DNA of 64,000 nucleotides from Falsiroseomonas algicola. GTDB lineage: Bacteria; Pseudomonadota; Alphaproteobacteria; Acetobacterales; Acetobacteraceae. The notes beneath the pieces were generated by a model that did no database searches, was not told the origin of the DNA, and was given only the letters and a program-made list of their open reading frames with translations. The first letter of the stretch is position 1. Each line of letters opens with the position of its first letter. Where the stretch lies: NCBI RefSeq assembly GCF_011040385.1, contig NZ_JAAIKB010000008.1:62001-126000 (forward strand), written 5' to 3'. Shown piece by piece: positions 7,587 through 15,558 of the stretch. A program made the position numbers and the translations under genes.

Positions 7587-8308
7587 CCGAGGCGCTTCGC
7601 CAGCGGCTCCGAGAGGCCGATGGTCTCGACCGGCGCGTGTACCGTGCCCACACCGATGGGCGTGTGGCCCAGCGCGGCGAAGGCGGCGCGGATGCCCGTC
7701 TCCACCGAGCACAGCACCGGCACGGGCACCAGCGGCGCGAGTCGCGCGGCCAGTCCCGCGAGGCCTGCGCCCCCCAGCACCACCGCCTCCGCCCCATCCA
7801 GCGTCACGCAGTCGCGGCAGGTTTGCGCGAGCGAGGCGATGGCGCTGTCCGGATCCCGCGCGATGTCGCCGCCCGTCGGCAGGATGCTGCGCACGCCCGA
7901 CAGCCGGTCGGCATAGCCGCGGCGCTGGTGAAATTCCTCCAGCATCGGCTTCCACGCCGCGCCGCCGCTGACGACGCCGAAGCGCCGCGCGATCCGGCAG
8001 GCGGCCTCCGCCGTGGCATCGGCCAACCCCAGCACCGGCACCGAGGCCAGTTCCCGCAGCGCATCCAGCGCCGGGTCGCCATAGCAGGCGATCAGCACCG
8101 CATCGGCATCCCTGCCATGCTCCGCGAAGGCGTCGATCGTCGCGTGTTCGGCGACCGCCGCCGTCGCGCGGCTCGCGATGTAGCGCGCGCCGAAGCGCCC
8201 CGTGGCGCCGGCCACGGTGACGCCCGGCGGTGCCAGGCCCTGCGCGATGGCAACCAGCCGGTCCGTGATGGCCTGGGTCGTGTTGGCGTTGATCAGCAGC
8301 AGCTTCAT
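7583..8308 (-). CDS. Asp/Glu/hydantoin racemase-family protein lacking the second catalytic cysteine
   Basis: 241 residues with the family start MKLLLINANT and two pseudo-symmetric halves. The first active-site cysteine is present (Cys75 in LIACYGDP). The position of the second, normally in a GCAG turn, reads LGGAGL, with Gly180 in its place. Racemases of this family (hydantoin, allantoin, aspartate) use two cysteines. One-cysteine members such as arylmalonate decarboxylase catalyse decarboxylation, although that enzyme keeps the other cysteine. The true activity is therefore open: racemase is unlikely, and lyase, decarboxylase or isomerase is possible. It is the last gene of the ureide operon, 34 bp after the CE4 hydrolase gene. 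Confidence 0.85.
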   Translation of the reverse strand: MKLLLINANTTQAITDRLVAIAQGLAPPGVTVAGATGRFGARYIASRATAAVAEHATIDAFAEHGRDADAVLIACYGDPALDALRELASVPVLGLADATAEAACRIARRFGVVSGGAAWKPMLEEFHQRRGYADRLSGVRSILPTGGDIARDPDSAIASLAQTCRDCVTLDGAEAVVLGGAGLAGLAARLAPLVPVPVLCSVETGIRAAFAALGHTPIGVGTVHAPVETIGLSEPLAKRLG

Positions 8309-8342
8309 GGGGGCATTCCATCCCCCATCGCGCCGCGAAAAG

Positions 8343-9212
8343 CTAGGTCGGGTCCCCGCTGGAGAGATACCACTCCATGATCTCCCGCCCCTGCATGAAG
8401 CAGACGCCCGGCATGGCCATCAGGTCGTCCAGCATCGCCTCCAGCGCGCCGATGCGGTGGGGCACGCCGGTGATGTAAGGGTGGATGGCGAAGGACATCA
8501 CCTTCGGCCCCGCCTCCGCCAGCAGCCGCGCCGCCGCCAGCCGCGCGCGCCTCGGCAGTTCCTGCTCGTCATGGTGCTGGATCATGGCGACGGGGATGTC
8601 GTTGAGCTCCACGCTGTAGGGCATGGTCAGCACCTCACCCGCCGTGGTGCGGAGCCGCGCCGGCAAATCGTCCACGACGAAATCGGCGATGTAGCGGATG
8701 CCGGCCTCCGCCAGCAGGTCCGGCGTCTCCAGGGTTTCGGTCAGCCCCGGGCCGAGCCAGCCGACCGGCGGCGCGCCGCTGAAGCGCGTGATGGCCTCGA
8801 CGGTCCGCGCGATCATCGCGCGCTGGTCGGGTTCGCGATGCGTCGGCACCTGCACGAAGCCATGGCCCATGAATTCCCAGCCGGCATCGTGGGCAGCCTG
8901 CGCCACGCGCGGATATTCGTGGCAGACATTGCCGTTGATCGAGAGCGTCGGCCGGATGCCCCGCTTCGCGAAGGCGTCGAGGAAGCGCCAGAAGCCGACT
9001 CGCATCCCGTATTCATGCCAGGCCCAGTTGGCGACATCCGGCAGCAGCGCCGCCCCCGTCGGCGGGCTCAGAACCTGGCGCGGCATGGGGTTGTCGATCA
9101 GCCAATGCTCGACATTCACCACCGGCCAGATCGCGAGTTCCGCGCCGCCCGGCAGCGCGGCCGGCGGCCGGTCCTGGGGGGCGGCGTAGCGGAGGCGTTG
9201 TTCGGGTCGCAT
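8343..9212 (-). CDS. Polysaccharide deacetylase-family (CE4) hydrolase, PuuE/allantoinase-like
   Basis: 289 residues matching the PuuE-type branch of the NodB/CE4 fold. Markers are PVVNVEHW near residue 30, HEYGMRVGFWRFLD near 66-79, a PTLSINGNVC strand near 90, WEFMGHGFVQ near 112-121 and a late YITGVPHR. PuuE-type proteins include cofactor-free allantoinases that hydrolyse a cyclic ureide amide bond, rather than sugar deacetylases. There is no signal peptide, so the protein is cytoplasmic, which also argues against polysaccharide substrates. It starts 2 bp after the cyanuric acid hydrolase stop, placing it in the same ureide catabolic operon, where it may handle an open-chain or cyclic ureide intermediate. 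Confidence 0.85.
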   Translation of the reverse strand: MRPEQRLRYAAPQDRPPAALPGGAELAIWPVVNVEHWLIDNPMPRQVLSPPTGAALLPDVANWAWHEYGMRVGFWRFLDAFAKRGIRPTLSINGNVCHEYPRVAQAAHDAGWEFMGHGFVQVPTHREPDQRAMIARTVEAITRFSGAPPVGWLGPGLTETLETPDLLAEAGIRYIADFVVDDLPARLRTTAGEVLTMPYSVELNDIPVAMIQHHDEQELPRRARLAAARLLAEAGPKVMSFAIHPYITGVPHRIGALEAMLDDLMAMPGVCFMQGREIMEWYLSSGDPT

Positions 9213-9214
9213 GC

Positions 9215-10315
9215 TCAGGATTCCACGATCACGGCCACGGGCCCGCCGCCATCGGGGCCCTGATGCTCCGCCCCGCCGCTGATGAAGAGGTCGGTGCGGC
9301 CCGTCGCCGCCGCGGCGACGCCGCCGACCAGCGCGCGGGCGTGGCGCGTGGCGTTGATGTCGCTGTCATCGTTCATGATGTGCCGATTGCCGCGGATGCG
9401 CCCGCTGGCGGAGGGCTCGGCCTTTGCCAGCAGCGCTGCGAGCCGCACCCTCTGCGCGTCGTTCAGCTGCCCAGGCGCGGCCAGCCCCGCCGCCGCCAGC
9501 GCCCGCTGGATCGCCGAAAAATCGATCCCGTCCTGCATCACGTCATGCGCGATGCGCAGGCTTCCCGCCCAGGCCTCGCTGTTGCCCAGCACGACGATCT
9601 CGTTCCGCGTCAGCTCCACGCCCGCCGAGGCACTCGCCACGCCGGACCATAGGGACAAATCCTCCCCGATCACCGCGTCCGAAAGCTGGTGGGCCGCGAC
9701 CTCGCCCAGCGCCAGCGCGACGCCGAGCGCGGAGGCCCCGCGCGACAGGCCCATGGAGCGGTAGGTGTCATGCGTCGCGACCGTGGCACCGCGCGCCTCC
9801 GCCTCCGCGATGCGCTCGCTGGTCAGCAGCGGGCATTTCACCTGCACGTAGTGGACATCGGCAACCTCCGTGATGCCCGCATCCGCCATGGCGGCGCGGA
9901 CGGCGGCGGCGGTCGCTTCCACCTGCGCCATGCGGCCAAGCTCCTCCGGCCGGAATTCCGGCGTGAAGGCGGTGCCGATGGCCAGCGCACCCGTCGGCGC
10001 GGCATCCGTCTCCGTCACGGCAAACAGAATGAAATGCGGCGCGAGCCCACCCTCCGTTCCCCCCGACATCACCATCGCCACGCGCTCTGCCACCACCGCA
10101 GGCGTGGTGCCGAGGTGCCCGGCCAGCATCGTGGCCAGCGCGCTCACGGCGTAGGCTCTGGTGAAATCGTTGACGCAGCCATTGCCCTCGGTCTTGCCGA
10201 GGATCGCGACGATGCTGGCGGGGTCGAGCGTCCCGGCGCTGAACAGCGCCTCGATCCCCGCCATGTCGGCGGGGTGGCGCATCGGGACCCGATGCACCGA
10301 TGCCAGTCTGGTCAT
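9215..10315 (-). CDS. atzD: Cyanuric acid amidohydrolase (AtzD/TrzD, ring-opening amidohydrolase family)
   Basis: 366 residues, the usual length for the family, built of three homologous repeats. All three Lys/Ser pairs expected for cyanuric acid hydrolase and barbiturase are visible: Lys41 (GKTEGNG) and Ser84 (MSGGTEGG); Lys in VQVKCPLLTS and Ser in ASASAGVE; Lys in AKAEPS and Ser in ISGGAEHQGP. The middle repeat (VQVKCPLLT, then DTYRSMGLSRGASALG) agrees closely with AtzD of the s-triazine pathway as I recall it. The reaction would be cyanuric acid plus water to 1-carboxybiuret, which loses CO2 to biuret. The ATG at 10315 has AAGAAGG upstream and overlaps the ATPase stop as ATGA. Barbiturase activity cannot be excluded. 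Confidence 0.85.
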   Translation of the reverse strand: MTRLASVHRVPMRHPADMAGIEALFSAGTLDPASIVAILGKTEGNGCVNDFTRAYAVSALATMLAGHLGTTPAVVAERVAMVMSGGTEGGLAPHFILFAVTETDAAPTGALAIGTAFTPEFRPEELGRMAQVEATAAAVRAAMADAGITEVADVHYVQVKCPLLTSERIAEAEARGATVATHDTYRSMGLSRGASALGVALALGEVAAHQLSDAVIGEDLSLWSGVASASAGVELTRNEIVVLGNSEAWAGSLRIAHDVMQDGIDFSAIQRALAAAGLAAPGQLNDAQRVRLAALLAKAEPSASGRIRGNRHIMNDDSDINATRHARALVGGVAAAATGRTDLFISGGAEHQGPDGGGPVAVIVES

Positions 10316-11085
10316 GCGGCCTTCTTCGCGTGGTGGCTGTGCAGCCGCGCGCCGAGTTCGCGGCGCACCTCGTTGAACTCCGGCGAGGAGACGTCGCGCG
10401 GCCGCGGCAGCTCGATCCGGTGCTCGCTCGCGATCCGCCCCGGCCCCGGCTCCATCACCACGACGCGGTCGGCCAGGAAGATCGCCTCCTCGATGGAATG
10501 CGTCACGAACAGCACGGTCAGACCCGTGCGCTGCCACAGCTCCAGCAGCTCGTCCTGCAGCCGCTCCCGCGTCATCGCATCCAGCGCGCCGAAGGGCTCG
10601 TCCATCAGCACCACCTCCGCGTCATTCGCCAGCACGCGGGCGATCGCCACGCGCTGCTTCATGCCGCCGGAGAGCTGGTGGGGATGCGCATCAGCAAATC
10701 GGGTCAACCCGATCAGGTTGACGAAACGCTCGACCGTCTCGGCCACCTCGCTCTTCGGGCGCCCGCGTGACTTCGGCCCGAAGCCGATATTCTCCCGCAC
10801 CGTCAGCCAGGGGAACAGGCCGTAATCCTGGAACACCATGCCCCGATCCGGCGCCGGCCCGGCGATGGGCTTGTCCCACATCAGCGCGTCGCCATTCGTC
10901 GGCTGCTCGAATCCCGCCACGATGCGCAGCAGCGTCGATTTCCCGCAGCCGGAGGCACCGATCAGGCAGACGAACTCGCCCTTCTTCACGGTCAGGTTCG
11001 CATCGCGCAGCGCCTCGATCCGCGCATCGCCCAGCGTATAGGTCTTGCCGACATGCCTGATGTCGAGGATGGGGATCTCAGCCAC
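10312..11085 (-). CDS. ABC transporter ATPase (NitT/TauT type)
   Basis: 257 residues from a GTG at 11085; another in-frame GTG lies at 11112. Walker A GASGCGKSTLL is near residues 38-48, the Q-loop is in MVFQDYGLFPW, the ABC signature is LSGGMKQR, Walker B is VVLMDEPFGALD and the switch histidine is in FVTHSIEEA. The tandem arrangement matches SsuB/TauB-type importers of nitrate, sulfonates, taurine and pyrimidine-like compounds. The start was chosen because GGAG lies about 10 bases upstream and the overlap with the permease gene is only 8 bp. It energises uptake with the permease and binding protein encoded just upstream in the operon. Confidence 0.92.
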   Translation of the reverse strand: MAEIPILDIRHVGKTYTLGDARIEALRDANLTVKKGEFVCLIGASGCGKSTLLRIVAGFEQPTNGDALMWDKPIAGPAPDRGMVFQDYGLFPWLTVRENIGFGPKSRGRPKSEVAETVERFVNLIGLTRFADAHPHQLSGGMKQRVAIARVLANDAEVVLMDEPFGALDAMTRERLQDELLELWQRTGLTVLFVTHSIEEAIFLADRVVVMEPGPGRIASEHRIELPRPRDVSSPEFNEVRRELGARLHSHHAKKAA

Positions 11086-11926
11086 GGTGCATGGGGCTCC
11101 AGCGCAGGGCACGGTTCATCAGCATGACGACGACGCGGTCGCTGACGAAGCCGGCAATGCCGATGACGATCATGCCGCAGATCACGAGTTCCGTGCGGCT
11201 CAGCGTGCGGCCATCCATGATGACGGCGCCGAGGCCCTGCGGCACGCCCGTCATCTCGCCGACCACGATCACGAACCAGGCGAGGCCGAGGCCGAGCCGC
11301 AACCCCGTGAAGATGGAGGGCAGCGCGGCGGGCAGCACCACGCGGAAGAACTGCGCATTGCCGCGGCAGCCCAGCATGGAGGCGGCCTCGAACAGCCGCG
11401 GCTCGACATTCTTCACGCCGAAGATGGTGTTGAGCAGGATCGGGTAGAAGGCGCCGAGGAAGACCAGGAAGAAGGCCGATTTCGGCCCGAGCCCGAACAG
11501 GATCATCGACAGCGGCAGCCAGGCCGTGACCGGGATCGGCCGCATCAGCTGCAGGAAGGGATCCAGCAGCTGCCGCACCAGCTCGATGCGCCCGATCAGC
11601 AGGCCGAGCGGCACCGCCACCACGGCCGCCAGCAGGAAGCCGCCATAGACGCGCGATGCGCTGGCCAACAGGTGCAGGTGGAGCGTGGCGGAGAAGGCAT
11701 CGTCCCAGATGCCGCCGACCGCGAAATCCACCATGTATTCCGCGACCTCGGCGGGGGACGGGATCAGCCGCGTCATCCCCGCCTTCACCGCGAGGTGCCA
11801 GCCCAGCAGCAGCAGCAGCGGCACCACCAGCGACAGCGCGATGGGGCCGAGGCGTTTCGCCAGGCGCTGGCCCGCGCTGCGCGTGGGCGCGGCGGCGGGC
11901 GCCGTCGCGATCATTGCCTCGGCCAT
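11078..11926 (-). CDS. ABC transporter permease (NitT/TauT type)
   Basis: 282 residues with a cytoplasmic N-terminus and about six membrane segments. The EAA-type coupling loop for the ATPase is seen at EAASMLGCRGNAQFFRVVLP, near residues 180-199. It belongs to the SsuC/TauC/ThiX-like BPD_transp_1 permeases. It sits 12 bp after the binding-protein gene and overlaps the ATPase gene, forming a complete binding-protein, permease, ATPase importer inside the ureide operon. The likely cargo is a cyclic ureide or triazine such as cyanuric acid, inferred from the neighbouring hydrolases. Confidence 0.92.
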   Translation of the reverse strand: MAEAMIATAPAAAPTRSAGQRLAKRLGPIALSLVVPLLLLLGWHLAVKAGMTRLIPSPAEVAEYMVDFAVGGIWDDAFSATLHLHLLASASRVYGGFLLAAVVAVPLGLLIGRIELVRQLLDPFLQLMRPIPVTAWLPLSMILFGLGPKSAFFLVFLGAFYPILLNTIFGVKNVEPRLFEAASMLGCRGNAQFFRVVLPAALPSIFTGLRLGLGLAWFVIVVGEMTGVPQGLGAVIMDGRTLSRTELVICGMIVIGIAGFVSDRVVVMLMNRALRWSPMHRG

Positions 11927-11938
11927 CGCACGCTTCCC

Positions 11939-12889
11939 TTACGAGGTCGCGACTTCGTTGGAGAAGCGCGGGTTGAGGAAGGTGTTGAAGTTCGGCAGCT
12001 GGCGGATCTGCCGCATCTCCAGCATCTGCTGCGCATAGGCACGCGCCTGGCCGAGCACCGTGTCGTCCAGCTTCCAGATGTATTCGACGTTGTTGGCGCC
12101 GAGCGCCTGCTCCACCGCCGCGCGCGGCGCGCCGAGGATGCGCACCGTCGCATCCGCGACCTCCCGCGGGTTCGCCATCATGAACTCGCTGGCGCGGCGA
12201 TGGATGCCGAGCATGGTGCGCACCAGCGCCGGGTCCTGCGCGATCTGCTGTTCGCTGGTCGCGAAGATCATGTTCAGCCCGCCCATGGCGGTGCCGTAGG
12301 GGTATTCCACCAGCTGCCCGACACCCGACGAGATCGAAAGCCCCGGCCCCGGCTCCGCGCCGACATAGGCGTCGATGTCGCCGCGCGACAGCATGGCGTG
12401 CATCTCGCCGAAGGGCACGCGGACGCTGGTGATGTCGCGCACCGTCATGCCGGTCTGGCGCAGGCGCTCCAGGATGAAGACCTCCTGCGTCGATCCCGGC
12501 CAGATGCCGACGCGCTTGCCGCGGAGATCGGCGATGCTGCGGATCGGGCTGCCGGCCTTGGCGATGACGCCCATGCCCTTGTTGCAGAAGGCACCGACGA
12601 CGACGACAGGCTCACCGGCCGCGCCGCCCAGCAGCGCGGCCGCGATGCCAAAGCCGCCGAAGTTCACGGAATTCGTCACCACCGCGTTCTTGCCATCGGT
12701 CGGGCTGTCGAAGGTGGTGATCTCGATCTTCAGGTTCGCCGGCGCGAAGCGCTCATAGAAATGCGGCGTCATGGAATGGATGAGGCGGAGCGACCCCATC
12801 TTCACGGTGCGCTGCGCCTGCGCATTCGCGACATGCGGCGCGGCGATCAGCGCGCTGGCCCCGGCGAGGATATGGCGACGACGGATCAT
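11939..12889 (-). CDS. ABC transporter substrate-binding protein (SsuA/TauA/NMT1-like), Tat-type signal
   Basis: 316 residues from the ATG at 12889, which has AGGGAG about 9 bases upstream. An alternative ATG at 12910 overlaps the upstream stop as ATGA. The signal begins MIRRRHILAGASAL and ends ANAQA, resembling a twin-arginine leader, so export in folded form is possible. The mature part has the NMT1/SsuA two-lobed fold, with GKRVGIWPGSTQEV as the hinge-side helix of lobe 2. It binds the solute in the periplasm for the permease encoded next. Context suggests a small ureide or triazine. Confidence 0.9.
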   Translation of the reverse strand: MIRRRHILAGASALIAAPHVANAQAQRTVKMGSLRLIHSMTPHFYERFAPANLKIEITTFDSPTDGKNAVVTNSVNFGGFGIAAALLGGAAGEPVVVVGAFCNKGMGVIAKAGSPIRSIADLRGKRVGIWPGSTQEVFILERLRQTGMTVRDITSVRVPFGEMHAMLSRGDIDAYVGAEPGPGLSISSGVGQLVEYPYGTAMGGLNMIFATSEQQIAQDPALVRTMLGIHRRASEFMMANPREVADATVRILGAPRAAVEQALGANNVEYIWKLDDTVLGQARAYAQQMLEMRQIRQLPNFNTFLNPRFSNEVATS

Positions 12890-12906
12890 GCTTCTGCTCT
12901 CCCTGT

Positions 12907-13296
12907 TCATGTGGTGGCGAGGCTGGCGATGAAGGCGCGCCATCCCCCGAATTCGGAAATCTCGGTGGCGCCGGTCAGGCCCTCGGGCTCCACCAGGAAG
13001 CCCTTGGGCGTGGTCCCATCCGCCAGGCGCAGCGTGCCGATGCAGAGCGGCGCGGGGACGCCCGCGACGAAGCGGCCGAAGCCGGCATCCGGCAGCGCCC
13101 AGACCTCGGTCTGGATGGCGTGGCCCTCCGCCACGCGCAGCAGGCCGGGCCGCTTCGGCGGGCCGCCCGCCAGGGCGAACAGCCGGTACCAGGGCCCGGT
13201 TGGCACGGCGCGGCGCAGCTCCGCGCCCTCCCGCAGCAGCTCATGGTTCAGCACCATGCCGGAGAGATGCGCGCCGACGACGGCGATCTCGATCAT
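12907..13296 (-). CDS. atzF (C-terminal part): Stand-alone allophanate hydrolase C-terminal domain (gamma-glutamylcyclotransferase-like fold)
   Basis: 129 residues starting MIEIAVVGAHLSGMVLNHEL. This resembles the C-terminal domain of AtzF/DUR1,2-type allophanate hydrolase, including YRLFALAGGPPKRPGL, APLCIGTL and the closing FGGWRAFIAS. In fused enzymes this domain is reported to assist decarboxylation of the product released by the amidase domain. Here it is a separate gene whose start overlaps the amidase stop by four bases (13293-13296), so the two are translationally coupled and probably form a complex. There is no sign of a recent frameshift: both genes have proper ends and a regular ATGA junction. 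Confidence 0.85.
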   Translation of the reverse strand: MIEIAVVGAHLSGMVLNHELLREGAELRRAVPTGPWYRLFALAGGPPKRPGLLRVAEGHAIQTEVWALPDAGFGRFVAGVPAPLCIGTLRLADGTTPKGFLVEPEGLTGATEISEFGGWRAFIASLATT

Positions 13297-14621
13297 GCCG
13301 CGTATCCCTTCATCAGCGCGGCACCGGTCGCCGCCAGGCCGGCATCGCTGGCGCGTGGCCCGATCAGCGTGACGCCGAAGGGCAGCCCATCGGGGCGGGG
13401 CGGCGCCGGCACGGCGATGGCCGCCAGATCCAGCAGGTTCACGAAGTTCGTGTAGGTGCCAAGCCGGGCATTGGGCCCGATCGGGTCGGCTTCGAGCTCC
13501 GCCAAGGTCGGGAAGTTGGGCGCGGTCGGCACCAGCAGCGCCTCGATCCCCTCCCAGGCCGGACGGGTCGCGAGGCGCAGTTCGGCCAGCCGATGCAGGC
13601 CGCGGAAGGCGTCGGTCGCGCTGAAGCGCGCCGCGCCGGCCACGATCCGGCGCGTCACGGGGTGCATCGCCTCGGGGGCCACCAGCGCGCCGAAGGCCGC
13701 GTCGCGCTCGGCCACGAAGGCGCCCTCATAGAGCAGCCGCGCGGTCTCGAGGAACGGCGTGAGGTCTCGCTGCACCAGCGTCACGCCCGCGGGCAGCCGC
13801 GCCAGCGCCGCCTCCCAGGCCGCGCGCTGCTCCGCGCCATCGAGGTGCAGGTCCTCCACGCGGGGAATGCCGAGCCGCGTGAAGGCTGGCCCCGGCGCGC
13901 CCAACTCGATCGGCCGCGACCAGGGATCGCGGTCATCGCCCCCCGCCATCACCCCGTAGCAGGCCCAGGCATCCGCCACGTCATTCGCGAAGACTGAAAT
14001 GCAGTCGAGGCTCGGGCAGGCCGGCACCACGCCGCGGGACGGAACGGCGCCGACGCTCGGCTTCAGCCCGACCAGCCCGTTCAGCGCCGCCGGCACGCGG
14101 CCCGACCCGGCGGTGTCGGTGCCCAGCGACAGCAACGCCAACCCCTGCGCCACCGCGACGGCGGAACCGCTGGAAGAGCCCCCCGGCACGCGATCCGGCG
14201 CGCGGGCATTGCGCGGAATGGGGTGCGGCGTGCGGACGCCGACCAGTCCCGTCGCGAACTGGTCGAGGTTGGTCTTGCCGGTGATGATCGCGCCGGCCGC
14301 GACCAGACGCGCCACCGCCGGCGCCGATTCGGCCGGCACATAGGCATGGGCCGGGCAGGCCGCCGTGGTCGGCATGCCAGCCACGTCGATATTGTCCTTC
14401 ACCGCCACCGGCACCCCCCAGAGGGGAAAGCGCGCGGGATCGAAGGGCGGCAGCGCCGCGATCGAAGCCGCGACCTCGGCTTCCGAGGGCTGGGCCAGGT
14501 AGATGCCGGGATCGTCCAGCACCCGCTGCCGTGCCGCCAGCCCCGCCATGACGGCAGAAGGCGTCAGGCCGCCGGCATAGGCCGCATGCAGCGCGGCAAT
14601 GCTCCGGGGCAGCGCGGTCAT
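13293..14621 (-). CDS. atzF (N-terminal part): Allophanate hydrolase, amidase (catalytic) domain only
   Basis: 442 residues of the amidase-signature family. The Ser-cisSer-Lys triad is visible: Lys75 in VAVKDNIDVAGMPTTAACPA, Ser149 in GGSSSGSA and nucleophile Ser173 in TDTAGSGR. The 74- and 24-residue spacings equal those of characterised AtzF. The flanking text (GKTNLDQFATGLVGVR, SLDCISVFA) is specific for allophanate hydrolase over other amidases. It converts allophanate to ammonia and CO2, the last step of cyanuric acid and biuret degradation. It is the first gene of the operon, behind a candidate sigma-54 promoter. The C-terminal domain of the usual fused enzyme is encoded by the next gene. 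Confidence 0.9.
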   Translation of the reverse strand: MTALPRSIAALHAAYAGGLTPSAVMAGLAARQRVLDDPGIYLAQPSEAEVAASIAALPPFDPARFPLWGVPVAVKDNIDVAGMPTTAACPAHAYVPAESAPAVARLVAAGAIITGKTNLDQFATGLVGVRTPHPIPRNARAPDRVPGGSSSGSAVAVAQGLALLSLGTDTAGSGRVPAALNGLVGLKPSVGAVPSRGVVPACPSLDCISVFANDVADAWACYGVMAGGDDRDPWSRPIELGAPGPAFTRLGIPRVEDLHLDGAEQRAAWEAALARLPAGVTLVQRDLTPFLETARLLYEGAFVAERDAAFGALVAPEAMHPVTRRIVAGAARFSATDAFRGLHRLAELRLATRPAWEGIEALLVPTAPNFPTLAELEADPIGPNARLGTYTNFVNLLDLAAIAVPAPPRPDGLPFGVTLIGPRASDAGLAATGAALMKGYAA

Positions 14622-14659
14622 CGGGGGGATCGGGCCGGGATCATCATCATCCCCTTCTC

Positions 14660-14675
14660 AGCAAACGGCGTGCCG
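14660..14675 (-). promoter_or_regulatory. Candidate sigma-54 (RpoN) promoter of the ureide operon
   Basis: Read on the minus strand the element is CGGCACGCCGTTTGCT, matching the -24/-12 consensus TGGCACG-N4-TTGC at all but the first base. The invariant GG and GC are exactly 10 bp apart. Transcription would begin about 30 bases before the allophanate hydrolase ATG. Nitrogen-scavenging operons are classic sigma-54 targets. The enhancer-binding protein is not identified. Confidence 0.6.
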
Positions 14676-14759
14676 GGCTCGATGCGTCAGCGACATCAAC
14701 GGGTTGGCGTTTGCGGACCGTGCCGTCGTGTATGCAGAACGCCGGAAAATCACCTCATC

Positions 14760-14776
14760 TGCCCGAAATACGGGCA
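14760..14776. promoter_or_regulatory. Inverted repeat upstream of the ureide operon, possible operator or activator site
   Basis: TGCCCG and CGGGCA flank a five-base AAATA centre. It lies about 90 bp upstream of the candidate sigma-54 promoter and about 50 bp downstream of the GntR gene. The position suits either the neighbouring GntR regulator or an enhancer-binding protein. The rest of the 14622-14822 gap shows nothing else clear. Confidence 0.4.
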
Positions 14777-14822
14777 GTCACCGGGCTGGCCATGGATGCA
14801 CCATAGCGATGCAGCCGGGCGA

Positions 14823-15515
14823 TCAGGCGGCGTCCGGCCGCGTCCTCGCCTCCGCCATGGCGACCCAGGTCCGTTCCGTCACGTCGATATGCGCCCGCAA
14901 CGCCGCCGCCGCCGCCGCCGCCTCCCCGCGCTGGATCGCCGTCACGATCGCCACGTGTTCCTCATGCGACTTCCGCATCCGGTCCGGTGCTTCCAGCTGC
15001 GCCGCCCGGAACGGCGCCAGGCGCCGCCGCGTCGCCGTCGCGATCTCCGCGAGGTAGCGGTTATGCGAACCGGCATAGAGCAGATGGTGGAAGGCGACAT
15101 TGGCGGCGCGATAGCCCGCGACGTCGCCATCCCGCACCATCGCCGCCATGCAGGCGATCTGCCGTTCCAGTCCGCGGCGTTCCTGCGGCGTCATCGCCAT
15201 GGCGCAATGCGCCGCGGCCATCGCCTCCAGCTCCGCCATCACCACGAACATCTCGGCCAGCTGGTTGGCATCCGGCACGGCGACGACGCAGCCGCGCCGA
15301 GGCACGGATTGCACCAGCCCGGTCGGCGCCAGCTGGCGCAGCGCCTCCCGCACCGGGGTGCGGCTGACGGCGAAATGCGCGGCCAGCGAGGTTTCGTCCA
15401 GCGCCGCGCCCGGCCTCAGGCGCCCCGCCACGATGTCATCCGCCAGCTGCGCCGCGATGGCTTCCGCCCGCGTGGGACGCGGCTTGGACGGTTCCTGGGG
15501 CGAGGCGGCGGGCAT
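14823..15515 (-). CDS. GntR-family regulator, FCD type
   Basis: 230 residues. The winged helix spans about residues 18-80, with LADDIVAGRLRPGAALDET and the recognition helix FAVSRTPVREALRQL, followed by the all-helical FCD effector domain (about 95-220) with the usual Asp/His-rich metal-ligand positions. FCD regulators bind organic acids or similar metabolites and usually control neighbouring catabolic genes. It is encoded directly upstream of the ureide operon in the same orientation with a 201-bp gap, making it the prime candidate regulator of that operon. Confidence 0.9.
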   Translation of the reverse strand: MPAASPQEPSKPRPTRAEAIAAQLADDIVAGRLRPGAALDETSLAAHFAVSRTPVREALRQLAPTGLVQSVPRRGCVVAVPDANQLAEMFVVMAELEAMAAAHCAMAMTPQERRGLERQIACMAAMVRDGDVAGYRAANVAFHHLLYAGSHNRYLAEIATATRRRLAPFRAAQLEAPDRMRKSHEEHVAIVTAIQRGEAAAAAAALRAHIDVTERTWVAMAEARTRPDAA

Positions 15516-15558
15516 GGCGCTTTCTGGCGCAGCCGCCCGCGCCGCGTCCAGCGTTCCG

